Positions 17,585 through 25,428 are shown, numbered from the stretch's first letter. The stretch is DNA of 64,000 bases from Trichococcus patagoniensis (GCF_003051085.1 NZ_QAOM01000012.1:62001-126000); one strand, 5' to 3'. The notes: a model not told the origin generated them from the sequence alone. Numbers and translations are program-made.

Positions 17585-17752
17585 ATGAAAAATTATACAA
17601 ATATGAATGATATGACGTTACAAGAATGTGAACATTTGAAAGTTGAAATGGAAATGAAGAAAAATTATTACGGTGCGTTCGTCAGCAACGTAATGTCGGA
17701 AGAAATGACAGAAAAAATGGAAAGCCTGTGCGGTTGTGATTCGATTCAATAG
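17585..17752 (+). CDS. Small Cys-containing protein (55 aa), unknown
   Basis: A 55-aa frame starting MKNYTNMNDM and ending SLCGCDSIQ. AAGGAGGAAC ends 8 bp before the ATG, a promoter lies upstream and an intrinsic terminator downstream, so this is a complete transcription unit. The product is acidic and rich in Met and Glu, with a helical middle part and a CGC motif near the C terminus. It has no membrane segment. The leader-like acidic N terminus plus a Cys-containing tail recalls a ribosomal peptide precursor, but no modification or export gene is adjacent, so that reading is weak. It may instead bind metal through CGC. Confidence 0.6.
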   Translation: MKNYTNMNDMTLQECEHLKVEMEMKKNYYGAFVSNVMSEEMTEKMESLCGCDSIQ

Positions 17753-17871
17753 TTACCGGTCAGCTGAAATTTCTGTAGCTGATCACACAATTGCTGATTC
17801 TCGGGCATTGACCCGAAGCAACCAAGCGGAACTGATGAGATGCAGAAAAAACTAATATATGCAGGACCAGG

Positions 17872-17896
17872 AGCTGCCTTTTGAGGCAGCTTTTTG
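17872..17896 (+). terminator. Intrinsic terminator after the 55-codon gene
   Basis: AGCTGCCT (17872-17879) pairs with AGGCAGCT (17884-17891), followed by TTTTGTG. Confidence 0.8.
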
Positions 17897-17973
17897 TGTT
17901 GTTATATTTGTGGAATGTGGCAATTTGATGGATGCGGACCAAGCCTTCGGAATTTTGGAAAGAATAGTTTATC

Positions 17974-18300
17974 AAAATCCCGACGGTAGCCCGATGCGTC
18001 GGGATTTCGGATAGAGAAGACAGTTCAAATCCCGACGGTAGCCCGATGCGTCGGGATTTCGGACAGAGAAGACAGTTCAAATCCCGACGGCAGTCCGATG
18101 TGTCGGGATTTCGGACAGAGAAAACAGTTCAAATCCCGACGGCAGCCCGATGTGTCGGGATTTCGGATAGAGAAGACAGTTCAAATCCCGACAGCAGCCC
18201 GATGCGTCGGGATTTCGGACAGAGAAAACAGTTCAAATCCCGACGGCAGCCCGATATGTCGGTATTTCGGACACAGAAAACGCGCAAAATCCCGACGGCA
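17974..18300. repeat. Palindrome array 1 (52-bp period, six units plus a partial)
   Basis: Tandem units start at 17974, 18026, 18078, 18130, 18182 and 18234, each exactly 52 bp, with a broken seventh at 18286. Each unit carries AAATCCCGACG, an 11-nt loop, CGTCGGGATTT, and a 19-nt spacer ending in ACAGTT. Unit-to-unit differences are few, and most leave the arms paired. The array ends about 110 bp before the first NERD nuclease gene. No gene is seen between 17753 and the NERD gene, and frames translated through the array are only products of its periodicity. Confidence 0.95.
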
Positions 18301-18411
18301 ACGCAAGCATAAAAATCCAAATCCCAGGATAGCATTTTTTTGTTTGTTCTAAAAGCATTATGGAAGCCACCGCGTATTCTTAATATTGAGAACACAACGG
18401 GAGGGATTTCT

Positions 18412-19308
18412 ATCGCGTACAAAGAACGGACGAAACCACGGCATCTGCGCATCCTCGAAATATTGAACGCGCGCATGAAACTGGAAATCGGTGATTACTA
18501 CTATTATCTCAATCTGAAGAAGGGTTTCAATGGCGAATGCCGATTTGACGAATATACCGAACAATTCGAAAAGTATTGTCTTATTTTGAACGATCTGCAG
18601 TTGGAGATCAAACGCGCACCTTTTCAGGTTGACGCGCTGCTCATTTGCTTTGACAGAATTTTGCTGTACGAAATCAAAAATTATGAAGGCGTGCATATAT
18701 GGGGCAAAGAAAAGTTTACGAAGCCTTCCGGAGCGGCTTTGGAAAATCCGTCCATGCAGCTGAGCAAAACGAAAGTTCGGTTGGAGCTGCTTCTTCAGAG
18801 TTTGGGATACCAAATGCAAGTGGAAGCTTATGTCGTCTTCATCAATCCGGAATTCACTTTGTTGGGAGCGCCGACTGACGGGAATTTCATACTGCCCACA
18901 GAGATTCCCGGTCATTTTCGGACTCTGCAGATGACTGAGCCGACTAACGAGCAGCAACGTAAATTAGCGAAACAACTCACCGATCTCCACGATCCCAACT
19001 ATCCGACAAAACTATCGGCCTACAACTACGGACAATTAGAAAAAGGGATGTCGTGTGTATCCTGCGGCACGCTCGCGAAAACAATCAAGGGTCATCATCA
19101 AATATGCGATAAATGCGGAAATAAAACTTCGGTTAGAAAAGCCATCATAAACAGCATTGAAGAGTTCCGCTTTTTGTTCCCGGAAGAAAAAATCACCAGC
19201 AAACGCATAACAGAATGGTGCGGATTAGCAGATCCGGATCGGGTTTATCGAGTGCTGAAGGAATACTACCAACCCATGGGGAGCGACAACGGGCGATACT
19301 ATATCTGA
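18412..19308 (+). CDS. NERD-domain nuclease with zinc ribbon (paralog 1, AUC start?)
   Basis: A 298-aa protein of the nuclease-related domain (NERD) family. The PD-(D/E)xK-like core is intact: GE at about 41-42, Asp74 in FQVDALLI and the E-x-K of YEIKNYEG at 87-89. A four-Cys zinc ribbon follows (CVSCG and CDKCG), then a C-terminal helical domain ending SDNGRYYI. It aligns without gaps at the start with the paralog at 24194 (KERTKP near the N terminus). There the start is ATG, here the same position is ATC, six bases after GGGAGGG. An in-frame TTG at 18340 has no ribosome binding site. Either AUC is used or the gene is weakly or not translated. It lies just 3' of palindrome array 1. Confidence 0.8.
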   Translation: MAYKERTKPRHLRILEILNARMKLEIGDYYYYLNLKKGFNGECRFDEYTEQFEKYCLILNDLQLEIKRAPFQVDALLICFDRILLYEIKNYEGVHIWGKEKFTKPSGAALENPSMQLSKTKVRLELLLQSLGYQMQVEAYVVFINPEFTLLGAPTDGNFILPTEIPGHFRTLQMTEPTNEQQRKLAKQLTDLHDPNYPTKLSAYNYGQLEKGMSCVSCGTLAKTIKGHHQICDKCGNKTSVRKAIINSIEEFRFLFPEEKITSKRITEWCGLADPDRVYRVLKEYYQPMGSDNGRYYI

Positions 19309-19409
19309 ATAATCATGTAGTTGCTTCTGTGCACCTTTCAATTCGATGGCATTTATGCTATCTTTATTGTTAACATAATATAACGAAAAGACTGAAGGGG
19401 GCATTGAAT

Positions 19410-19697
19410 ATGGCAAATTTTTTTGAGAAATATACTCAAATAGTGGGACAGGACAAAGTCAGCGACATTTTGCGGGAAGGGGAACTCATCGGTCAAATCA
19501 AAAGCAGGCGCAAAGAAAAAAAGATGTCGCAAGCTGATTTGGCAAAATTGATTGAAGTGCCTAAATCAACTATCGGAAGAATAGAGGCTGGGTTGACAAG
19601 CCCACGAACTGATACACTATTAAAAATATCCAGGGCTTTGGATATTGCTTTAGTGATCGACGGGAGAGAGCGTCAAAATGATTTATCGGAAAAATAA
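19410..19697 (+). CDS. XRE-family helix-turn-helix regulator
   Basis: A 95-aa protein with a central Cro/C1-type HTH (RRKEKKMSQADLAKLIEVPKST followed by IGRIEAGLTSPRT). The size and the LDIALVID tail resemble HigA-type antitoxins, but no toxin gene is next to it, so it may be an orphan or act alone. The ATG at 19410 follows GAAGGGGGC. It is 100 bp after the NERD gene and could be its regulator, an inference from position. Confidence 0.8.
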   Translation: MANFFEKYTQIVGQDKVSDILREGELIGQIKSRRKEKKMSQADLAKLIEVPKSTIGRIEAGLTSPRTDTLLKISRALDIALVIDGRERQNDLSEK

Positions 19698-19700
19698 AAA

Positions 19701-19733
19701 ACAATTGAAACCAAGCTGCTTCAATTGTTCCCT
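19701..19733 (+). terminator. Weak intrinsic terminator after XRE gene
   Basis: ACAATTGAA (19701-19709) pairs with TTCAATTGT (19720-19728), followed by TCCCTTT, a poor U tract. Confidence 0.5.
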
Positions 19734-19815
19734 TTAAAGTAATTAGCATTCATTTCAATTCATTTTGTGAGTGGATTGCTATCACTGCAGGTTCGTCCTA
19801 AGAGGGCACTCCATG

Positions 19816-20709
19816 CTATGCCTTTTCCCCGCCAGTATCCTCCTGCATGATATCCGAGCTGGTTTTGCGTTTGTCGGCGATCTTGCCTATGCGGATGATA
19901 TGGGACAGGTTTTCCTCGTAATTTTCGGCAAATACGACCGAGTAGAGGACGTCGAGCAGATAGATAATAGAGAGATTGACTGTAAAATTGCCGATTTTGG
20001 AGTACAGCTTTTCGCGTGTCGTAATCGGCAGATAGCAGTCTACCGCACGTGAAAGGTAGTTGTCGCCGATACTCGTGATTCCGATCGTGGGGATGTCTTC
20101 AGCTTTCAAAATATTCGCGATTTGCATCATCGGGTTGCTTTCGCCGGTATAGGAAATCAAGATGGCGCAGGTGCCTTCGGGACAGGTATAGGCTGTGTAG
20201 ACGTCTTCACCTTTAATGGTGGAGACAGCGGTGTGATGTTTGATCCGGTTCATCTTCAGGGCAAAGTCCTGCGGGATGAGCATATTAGCGTTGGTGGCGA
20301 AGATTTGGATATGCTTAGCCCTCAGTAGCATCTGTTTCGCTTGCTGCAGCGTATCGTGGTGGATGAGCGAGAGTGTATCTTCAATCGTTGATTGGCCGAG
20401 CGAGGCCATCTTATTGCTGATCGTCATGATGGAATCATTCGCTTCGAAAGGTAGATTGGCATCGATATTGACGAAATTGCGGGTCAGATAGTCGTACTCT
20501 TCCTGGTAGGCCTTTTTGCATTCGACCCAACCGGCGAAGCCCAGTTTCTTGGCAATGCGGATCAGCGTGGAAGGCTGCGTATAGGTTTCTGTCGCGATCT
20601 CCTGCATCGTCCTTTCGTCCAGCACTTCCGGATAGCGTAACAGATAGTCCACGACTTCCTTCTCGGCCGGAGAGAATTTGATGGTTTCCATTTTTTCGCG
20701 TATCAACAT
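19816..20709 (-). CDS. MurR/RpiR-family regulator
   Basis: A 297-aa regulator with an N-terminal HTH_6 domain (FSPAEKEVVDYLLRYPEVL, then TYTQPSTLIRIAKKLGFAG) and a C-terminal SIS sugar-phosphate-binding domain (IQIFATNANMLIPQDFALKM, ILISYTGESNPMMQIA). It is divergent from the GH4 6-phospho-beta-glucosidase gene, whose promoter region holds two TTTACA-N15/16-TGTAAA inverted repeats. It most likely controls that gene in response to a phosphorylated beta-glucoside. Confidence 0.9.
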   Translation of the reverse strand: MLIREKMETIKFSPAEKEVVDYLLRYPEVLDERTMQEIATETYTQPSTLIRIAKKLGFAGWVECKKAYQEEYDYLTRNFVNIDANLPFEANDSIMTISNKMASLGQSTIEDTLSLIHHDTLQQAKQMLLRAKHIQIFATNANMLIPQDFALKMNRIKHHTAVSTIKGEDVYTAYTCPEGTCAILISYTGESNPMMQIANILKAEDIPTIGITSIGDNYLSRAVDCYLPITTREKLYSKIGNFTVNLSIIYLLDVLYSVVFAENYEENLSHIIRIGKIADKRKTSSDIMQEDTGGEKA

Positions 20710-20771
20710 TATTTGGATGCCTCGCTTTCTCGAATTTGAGGCTGAACAAACCCGTTCAGCATTTCTTTCTA

Positions 20772-20951
20772 TTTACAAAAATTATAGTTTAATGTAAATG
20801 ATATGTAAACGATATTTTGCTCAAAATAGGCCGAAAAGCGAAAAGTTTTTGAATTTTTAGCCAGAATTTGCTTGAATTTTGTAAAAAGGATTTTAAGTGT
20901 ACCCCGAACCCTTGTTATCGATATTTACATGATGGATAATAACCTTGTAAA
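20772..20951. promoter_or_regulatory. Divergent promoter region with paired TTTACA/TGTAAA sites
   Basis: TTTACA at 20772 pairs with TGTAAA at 20793, and TTTACA at 20924 pairs with TGTAAA at 20946. A further TGTAAA lies at 20804. TTGTTA (20912-20917) and GATAAT (20935-20940), spaced 17 bp, form a promoter for the GH4 gene, and the second site overlaps it. The layout suggests RpiR operators. Confidence 0.5.
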
Positions 20952-20973
20952 CGAAACGAGGAGGAATATACAA

Positions 20974-22350
20974 ATGACTAAAGGCGTTAAAATTGTAACA
21001 ATCGGTGGAGGAAGCAGCTACACCCCTGAATTAATGGAAGGTTTCATCAAACGTTATGATGAACTGCCGATCCGTGAAATCTGGTTAGTGGATATCGAAG
21101 CAGGGAAAGAAAAATTGGAAATCGTTGGCGCAATGGCGCAACGCATGTGGGATGCATCCCCGTATGATGTGAAAATCCATTTGACTTTGGATCGCAGAGA
21201 AGCGTTGAAAGATGCTGATTTCGTAACGACGCAATTCCGTGTCGGTTTGCTGAACGCACGTATCAAAGATGAGCGGATCCCGTTCTCGTATGGCATGCTT
21301 GGGCAAGAAACAAACGGTGCCGGCGGGATGTTTAAAGCTTTCCGGACGATTCCTATCGTTTTACAGATCGTTGAAGACATGAAAGAATTGTGCCCGAATG
21401 CATGGTTGGTCAACTTCACGAATCCAAGCGGCATGGTGACGGAAGCAGTCGTCCGCTACGGCAAATGGGACAGAGTAATGGGCTTGTGCAACGTACCGGT
21501 CATGGCAACCATGACTGAGCCGAAAGCTTTAGGCGTTGAAAAAGAAGACCTGATCTACAAATTTGCCGGCTTGAACCACTTCCACTGGCATAAAGTCGCT
21601 GATGACAAAGGCAACGATGTCACTTCTAAAGTGATCGACGCCATGTTCGACAAAGATGCTGGCTTACCGAAAAATATCCATGACATTCCTTTCTACAGAG
21701 AACAATTGGAACAAATGGGCATGATCCCATGCGGCTACCACCGTTACTACTACCGTGAAGAAGAAATGCTGGAACACGGTCTGGAAGAGTACAACGGCAT
21801 AGGCACGCGTGCACAGCAAGTGAAACAGACAGAAGCTGAATTGTTCGAATTGTACAAAGACCCTAACTTGGATCACAAGCCGGAACAATTGCAAAAACGT
21901 GGTGGAGCCTACTACTCAGACGCTGCCTGCGAAACGATCGCTGCCATCTACGCTAACAAAGACACGCAAATCGTTGTATCGACTAAAAACAATGGCGCTG
22001 TTCCGGATCTGCCGGCTGACTGCGTAGTCGAAGTGACAGCTTACGTCGGCGCACAAGGCGCTCGCAACGTGGCTTTCGGTGAATTACCGACTGCTGAAAG
22101 AGGCTGGTTGCAAGTGATGAAAGCGATGGAATTGTTGACTATCGAAGCGGCTGTAACAGGCGACTATGGTACAGCTTTGCAAGCATTCACAGTCAACCCA
22201 TTGATCCGTTCAGGCAACACTGCGAAACGCATCATGGATGAATTGTTCATCGCGCACAAAAAACACTTGCCGCAATTCGCTGAAACGATTGCACGCTTGG
22301 AAGCGGAAGGCGTAACTGTCAAAGACGAAATCGCAAAAAGCATAGACTAA
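20974..22350 (+). CDS. 6-phospho-beta-glucosidase (glycoside hydrolase family 4)
   Basis: A 458-aa GH4 enzyme. It hydrolyses 6-phospho-beta-glucosides, the products of PTS uptake, by an NAD+- and Mn2+-dependent redox mechanism. The dinucleotide-binding VTIGGGSSYTPELMEG lies at the N terminus, followed by NFTNPSG, the metal-binding Cys of GLCNVPV and the His of GLNHFHW, all intact. The ATG at 20974 follows GAGGAGGAATATACAA. An open frame upstream to 20872 has no ribosome binding site. It is divergent from an RpiR regulator. A second beta-glucosidase of family GH1 lies at 31958. Confidence 0.92.
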   Translation: MTKGVKIVTIGGGSSYTPELMEGFIKRYDELPIREIWLVDIEAGKEKLEIVGAMAQRMWDASPYDVKIHLTLDRREALKDADFVTTQFRVGLLNARIKDERIPFSYGMLGQETNGAGGMFKAFRTIPIVLQIVEDMKELCPNAWLVNFTNPSGMVTEAVVRYGKWDRVMGLCNVPVMATMTEPKALGVEKEDLIYKFAGLNHFHWHKVADDKGNDVTSKVIDAMFDKDAGLPKNIHDIPFYREQLEQMGMIPCGYHRYYYREEEMLEHGLEEYNGIGTRAQQVKQTEAELFELYKDPNLDHKPEQLQKRGGAYYSDAACETIAAIYANKDTQIVVSTKNNGAVPDLPADCVVEVTAYVGAQGARNVAFGELPTAERGWLQVMKAMELLTIEAAVTGDYGTALQAFTVNPLIRSGNTAKRIMDELFIAHKKHLPQFAETIARLEAEGVTVKDEIAKSID

Positions 22351-22394
22351 TTTGCTAAGAAAACCCTATCATTCACTTTTTTTCAAAAAACCAT

Positions 22395-22423
22395 TTGACA
22401 TTTCCTTGGAAAATGAGTATATT
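22395..22423 (+). promoter_or_regulatory. Strong promoter of the T-box leader
   Basis: TTGACA (22395-22400) and TATATT (22418-22423) are spaced by 17 bp just before the T-box leader of the DAHP synthase gene. Confidence 0.75.
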
Positions 22424-22439
22424 CTGAGAAACAACATAA

Positions 22440-22712
22440 AAAGTGATGATAAGAAGTAGTAAGTTATTGAGCTGACCAGAAAGGTGCCGGTCGATGCAAG
22501 GCACACATGCGAGATAGCCGAATTCATCTTTGAACTTCGCACTGAATCAAGTAGGCTGCGACGGGTGATAGCGTTCGTTATTTCGCTAGGGTATTATAAT
22601 GTACCTGTCGAGGTAGACTTGCGCGAGTGGTCTGCGAACAAAGGTGGTAACACGAGTCTATAATGGCTTCGTCCTTTCCAATGAAAATTGGAATGGACGA
22701 AGCTTTTTTTGT
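22440..22712 (+). ncRNA. T-box riboswitch (tRNA-sensing leader) of DAHP synthase
   Basis: A leader of about 270 nt with the T-box landmark AAAGGTGGTAACACG at about 22640-22654. It is followed by a terminator: GCTTCGTCC (22666-22674) pairs with GGACGAAGC (22695-22703), then a run of T. Part of the T-box sequence can pair with the 5' side of the terminator to make the antiterminator. The stem I region spans about 22440-22580. In the likely specifier region (GAACTTCGCACTGAA) the codon TTC at 22536-22538 suggests tRNA-Phe. I did not fold it, so Phe is a moderate guess. Uncharged tRNA would switch on the aromatic pathway. Confidence 0.88.
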
Positions 22713-22734
22713 TGAAGAAAATGGAGGGATAAAT

Positions 22735-23763
22735 ATGGGATTCAAAGCATTGAGTGAAAAAATCAATTTCGAAGAGGTCAAAGAATTATCCAAACTGACG
22801 CCTGAGCAGGCAGCGATGAAGGCAGCCCGCGACAAAGAGTTGCACGACATCATCGAAGGCAAGGACGATCGCATCCTTTTGGTCATCGGACCTTGTTCCG
22901 CCCATGACGAAGAAGCAGTAATGGAATACGTGCGTCGCTTGGCGAAATTGCAGGAAAAAGTCAAAGACAAGGTGTTCATGGTTCCTCGCATCTACACAAA
23001 CAAACCGCGTACGACCGGCGACGGCTACAAAGGCTTGTTGCATAAACAAGATCCTACCGGCAAGAGCAACCTGATCCAAGGAATCGCTGCTGTGCGCAGC
23101 CTGCACAACCGCGTCATCACGGAAACAGGCTTGACGACAGCGGACGAAATGCTGTACCCGGAAAACTTGGATTTCGTCGATGACCTTGTCAGCTACCATG
23201 CGGTCGGCGCGCGTTCGGTTGAAGACCAACAGCACCGTTTCGTAGCCAGCGGAATCGATAACCCTGCCGGAATGAAAAACCCGACCAGCGGCAACCTGAA
23301 AGTCATGTTCAATTCCGTTTACGCGGCCCAACAAAAACAAAAATTCATCCACAACGGCATCGAAGTCGAATCCAGCTCCAATCCTTTGGCGCACGTCGTA
23401 TTGCGCGGCGGCTTGAACGAGTATGGCGACAATATCCCGAACTACCACTACGAAGACCTTGTCAAAGTAGTGAAAGCCTACGAATGCGGGGACTACAAAA
23501 ACCCGTTCATCATGATCGACACGAACCACGACAACTCAGGCAAAAAACACATGGAACAGATCCGCATCGTCAAAGAAACGATGTTCAACCGTTCTTGGAA
23601 TGCTGATATCAAGAAGTTGGCGCGCGGCTTCATGATCGAAAGCTACCTGGAAGGCGGCCGTCAAGAAGATGACGGAACCGTATTCGGACAATCGATCACC
23701 GACCCTTGCTTGGGCTGGGCAGATACCGAAGAATTGGTATTGTACATCGCGGAAAACGCATAA
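22735..23763 (+). CDS. 3-deoxy-7-phosphoheptulonate (DAHP) synthase, AroFGH type
   Basis: A 342-aa class I-alpha DAHP synthase, which joins phosphoenolpyruvate and erythrose 4-phosphate in the first step of the shikimate pathway. Conserved blocks are IGPCSAHD, NKPRTTGDGYKGLLHKQDP (PEP-binding Arg/Lys), RGG near residue 222 and DTNHDNSGKKHMEQ with metal ligands. ATG at 22735 follows ATGGAGGGATAAAT. A longer frame starting at 22663 runs through the leader terminator and is not the start. Regulation is by the T-box upstream, and a terminator follows. Confidence 0.94.
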   Translation: MGFKALSEKINFEEVKELSKLTPEQAAMKAARDKELHDIIEGKDDRILLVIGPCSAHDEEAVMEYVRRLAKLQEKVKDKVFMVPRIYTNKPRTTGDGYKGLLHKQDPTGKSNLIQGIAAVRSLHNRVITETGLTTADEMLYPENLDFVDDLVSYHAVGARSVEDQQHRFVASGIDNPAGMKNPTSGNLKVMFNSVYAAQQKQKFIHNGIEVESSSNPLAHVVLRGGLNEYGDNIPNYHYEDLVKVVKAYECGDYKNPFIMIDTNHDNSGKKHMEQIRIVKETMFNRSWNADIKKLARGFMIESYLEGGRQEDDGTVFGQSITDPCLGWADTEELVLYIAENA

Positions 23764-23777
23764 CAGCATAAATGTGG

Positions 23778-23802
23778 GGCCAGGAGAAATCCTGGCCTTT
23801 TT
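23778..23802 (+). terminator. Intrinsic terminator after DAHP synthase
   Basis: GGCCAGGA (23778-23785), loop GAAA, TCCTGGCC (23790-23797), then five T. Confidence 0.88.
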
Positions 23803-23848
23803 GTGTTGCGGGTGCATTTATTTTAAATCATGGGTGGAAGGGGGGGAG

Positions 23849-24080
23849 ATTCCCGAATAGGTGGTCATTATTGGGGGATTATGTCCCAGCGCAGGGCGAA
23901 GTTCCCGAATGTTTTACTGCATTCGGGAACTATCCCATTACTAAGAGGAATATACCTGAATGCAAGATGAACATTCGGGAATGCGGCCTCCAGCTCCACG
24001 CGAAATTCTCGAAATCATGCCACCTATTCGAGAATTCAGATATTACCGATAGACCCCAATTGAAGTCCCGGTTCACCGGG
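23849..24080. repeat. Palindrome array 2 (degenerate)
   Basis: Left arms start at 23849 (ATTCCCGAAT), 23901 (GTTCCCGAAT), 23952 (ATACCTGAAT) and about 24004 (AATTCTCGAA), so the period is 51-52 bp. Right arms are CATTCGGGAAC, CATTCGGGAAT and TATTCGAGAAT, while the first unit has a decayed right arm. A shorter TCCCGGTTCACCGGGA palindrome at about 24066 ends it. The array fills the space between the DAHP synthase terminator and the second NERD gene. Confidence 0.85.
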
Positions 24081-24193
24081 ATGACAGATATCATTTCAAA
24101 TGACGGCCAGGCTCAGATTATTTTCATCAGGCAGCGCGTAATCGAGAGGAAGTTGCGAATACTCTATACGACGACTATTATGAGGTGATTACG

Positions 24194-25093
24194 ATGGCAT
24201 TCAAGGAACGAACAAAGCCTAAACTGTTGCGCATTTACGAAATATTGCATAAGCGTATGCATCTGGGAAACAGGGACTATAATTACTATATTAATTTTGA
24301 TAAAGGATTCGAAGGGGAATGCGGACTGGATGAACAAACCGAGCAACTCGGCCCTGACTGGCTTGTTCTGAATGATCTGCAATTGGAATTCAGACTGGCT
24401 CCCTTTCAAATTGATACGCTTCTGATCAGCTCTGATGTGATTGTCCTTCTTGAGACAAAAAACTATGAAGGCGTCCATCAATGGGGAGAACGGAAATTAA
24501 CGAAGCAGTCTGGACTCGCTTTGGAGAATCCATCAATGCAAGTGAAAAAAACACAAACACGGTTGGAGTTCCTACTTGCAACACTGGGCTGCCAAATGAA
24601 GGTCGAAGCTTTCGTGATTTTCATCAATCCAGAATTCACCTTGTTGGGCGCTCCAAAAGATGAGGGATACATCCTTCCTAGTCAGATACCAGGCTTTCTT
24701 CGAAACTTGCGGAAAAAATTGACGAAACTTACAGTCGAACAAGAAAAGCTGGCAAGCGCACTCGTGAATCTCCACGATCCCAACTATCCTTGTAAAATAC
24801 CAGAATACCATTATGACCAATTGCGCAAAGGAATACCTTGCCCAAATTGCGGTATGCTTGAGGGTACGTTCAAAGGGCATCATCAAACCTGCTTGAACTG
24901 TGGACAGAGAATGAATGTCAAAAGATGCATCAAAGCGAGTATTGAGGAATTCCGCATTTTGTTCCCGGAAGAAAAAATGACTACCAGCCGCATGATGGAA
25001 TGGTGCGGGTCTGGAGACAAGGATCGCGTTTATCGGGTTCTTAAGGAAGAATATACAGCCACAGGAAAGAACAGCGGCCGCTATTATCATTGA
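24194..25093 (+). CDS. NERD-domain nuclease with zinc ribbon (paralog 2)
   Basis: A 299-aa paralog of the protein at 18412, similar along its whole length. The NERD core is intact, with GE at 41-42, Asp74 in FQIDTLLIS and the E-x-K of LLETKNYEG at 87-89. The four-Cys zinc ribbon is at C216, C219, C233 and C236 (CPNCG, CLNCG), and a C-terminal helical part SIEEFRILFPEEK to NSGRYYH follows. ATG at 24194 follows GAGGTG with 6-bp spacing. NERD proteins are predicted DNA or RNA processing nucleases of poorly known role. It lies between palindrome arrays 2 and 3, directly 3' of the former, the same order as for paralog 1. Confidence 0.88.
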   Translation: MAFKERTKPKLLRIYEILHKRMHLGNRDYNYYINFDKGFEGECGLDEQTEQLGPDWLVLNDLQLEFRLAPFQIDTLLISSDVIVLLETKNYEGVHQWGERKLTKQSGLALENPSMQVKKTQTRLEFLLATLGCQMKVEAFVIFINPEFTLLGAPKDEGYILPSQIPGFLRNLRKKLTKLTVEQEKLASALVNLHDPNYPCKIPEYHYDQLRKGIPCPNCGMLEGTFKGHHQTCLNCGQRMNVKRCIKASIEEFRILFPEEKMTTSRMMEWCGSGDKDRVYRVLKEEYTATGKNSGRYYH

Positions 25094-25142
25094 CAGCCTA
25101 TGTTTTCTTGACGAAGCCCCGCAAGCAGTCATTATGCATAAA

Positions 25143-25195
25143 AATCGCGCAATTAGCCTGCATTATTCCATTGGCTGATTGCGTGATTTATTTTG
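25143..25195 (+). terminator. Intrinsic terminator after NERD paralog 2
   Basis: AATCGCGCAATTAGCC (25143-25158) pairs with GGCTGATTGCGTGATT (25173-25188) with two non-Watson-Crick positions, followed by TATTTT. Confidence 0.7.
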
Positions 25196-25245
25196 GAGTT
25201 CTCTATGATGTGTTACTCGGTAATTTGACTTCATTTGGGAGCTTG

Positions 25246-25428
25246 TATTCCCGAATATAGAAAGACCATTCGGGAATACAAAGCCAACTCAAAGTGATTT
25301 CCCCGAATCCAAGAAGACCATTCGGAGAAATTGTCTAAGCTCAAGGCAGTTTTCCCGAATGCAGGAAGAGCATTCGGGAAAATGACCATCAAGCTTTGTC
25401 TCCGGTGGGCGCAAGCCCCCACCGGAGA
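25246..25428. repeat. Palindrome array 3
   Basis: Units start at 25246 (TATTCCCGAAT...ATTCGGGAATA), 25298 (TTTCCCCGAAT...ATTCGGAGAAA) and 25350 (TTTTCCCGAAT...ATTCGGGAAAA), a 52-bp period. The loops are alike (ATAGAAAGACC, CCAAGAAGACC, GCAGGAAGAGC). The outer bases of the arms change together, TAT/ATA to TTT/AAA, which keeps pairing. A fourth palindrome (CTCCGGTGGG...CCCACCGGAG) follows at 25399 and runs into the PhzF remnant. Confidence 0.92.

Noticed and set aside
17974-18300. CRISPR array
   Set aside because: The period is constant and the unit repeats fully, without unique spacers. The repeat is a large palindrome, and no cas gene is nearby.
18046-18352. Open frames running through array 1 with repeated peptide (for example SDREDSSNPD)
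   Set aside because: They are produced by the 52-bp repeat in three frames, have no ribosome binding site and change frame with each unit.
19410-19697. Toxin-antitoxin pair with the XRE protein as antitoxin
   Set aside because: No small toxin frame lies next to it on either side.
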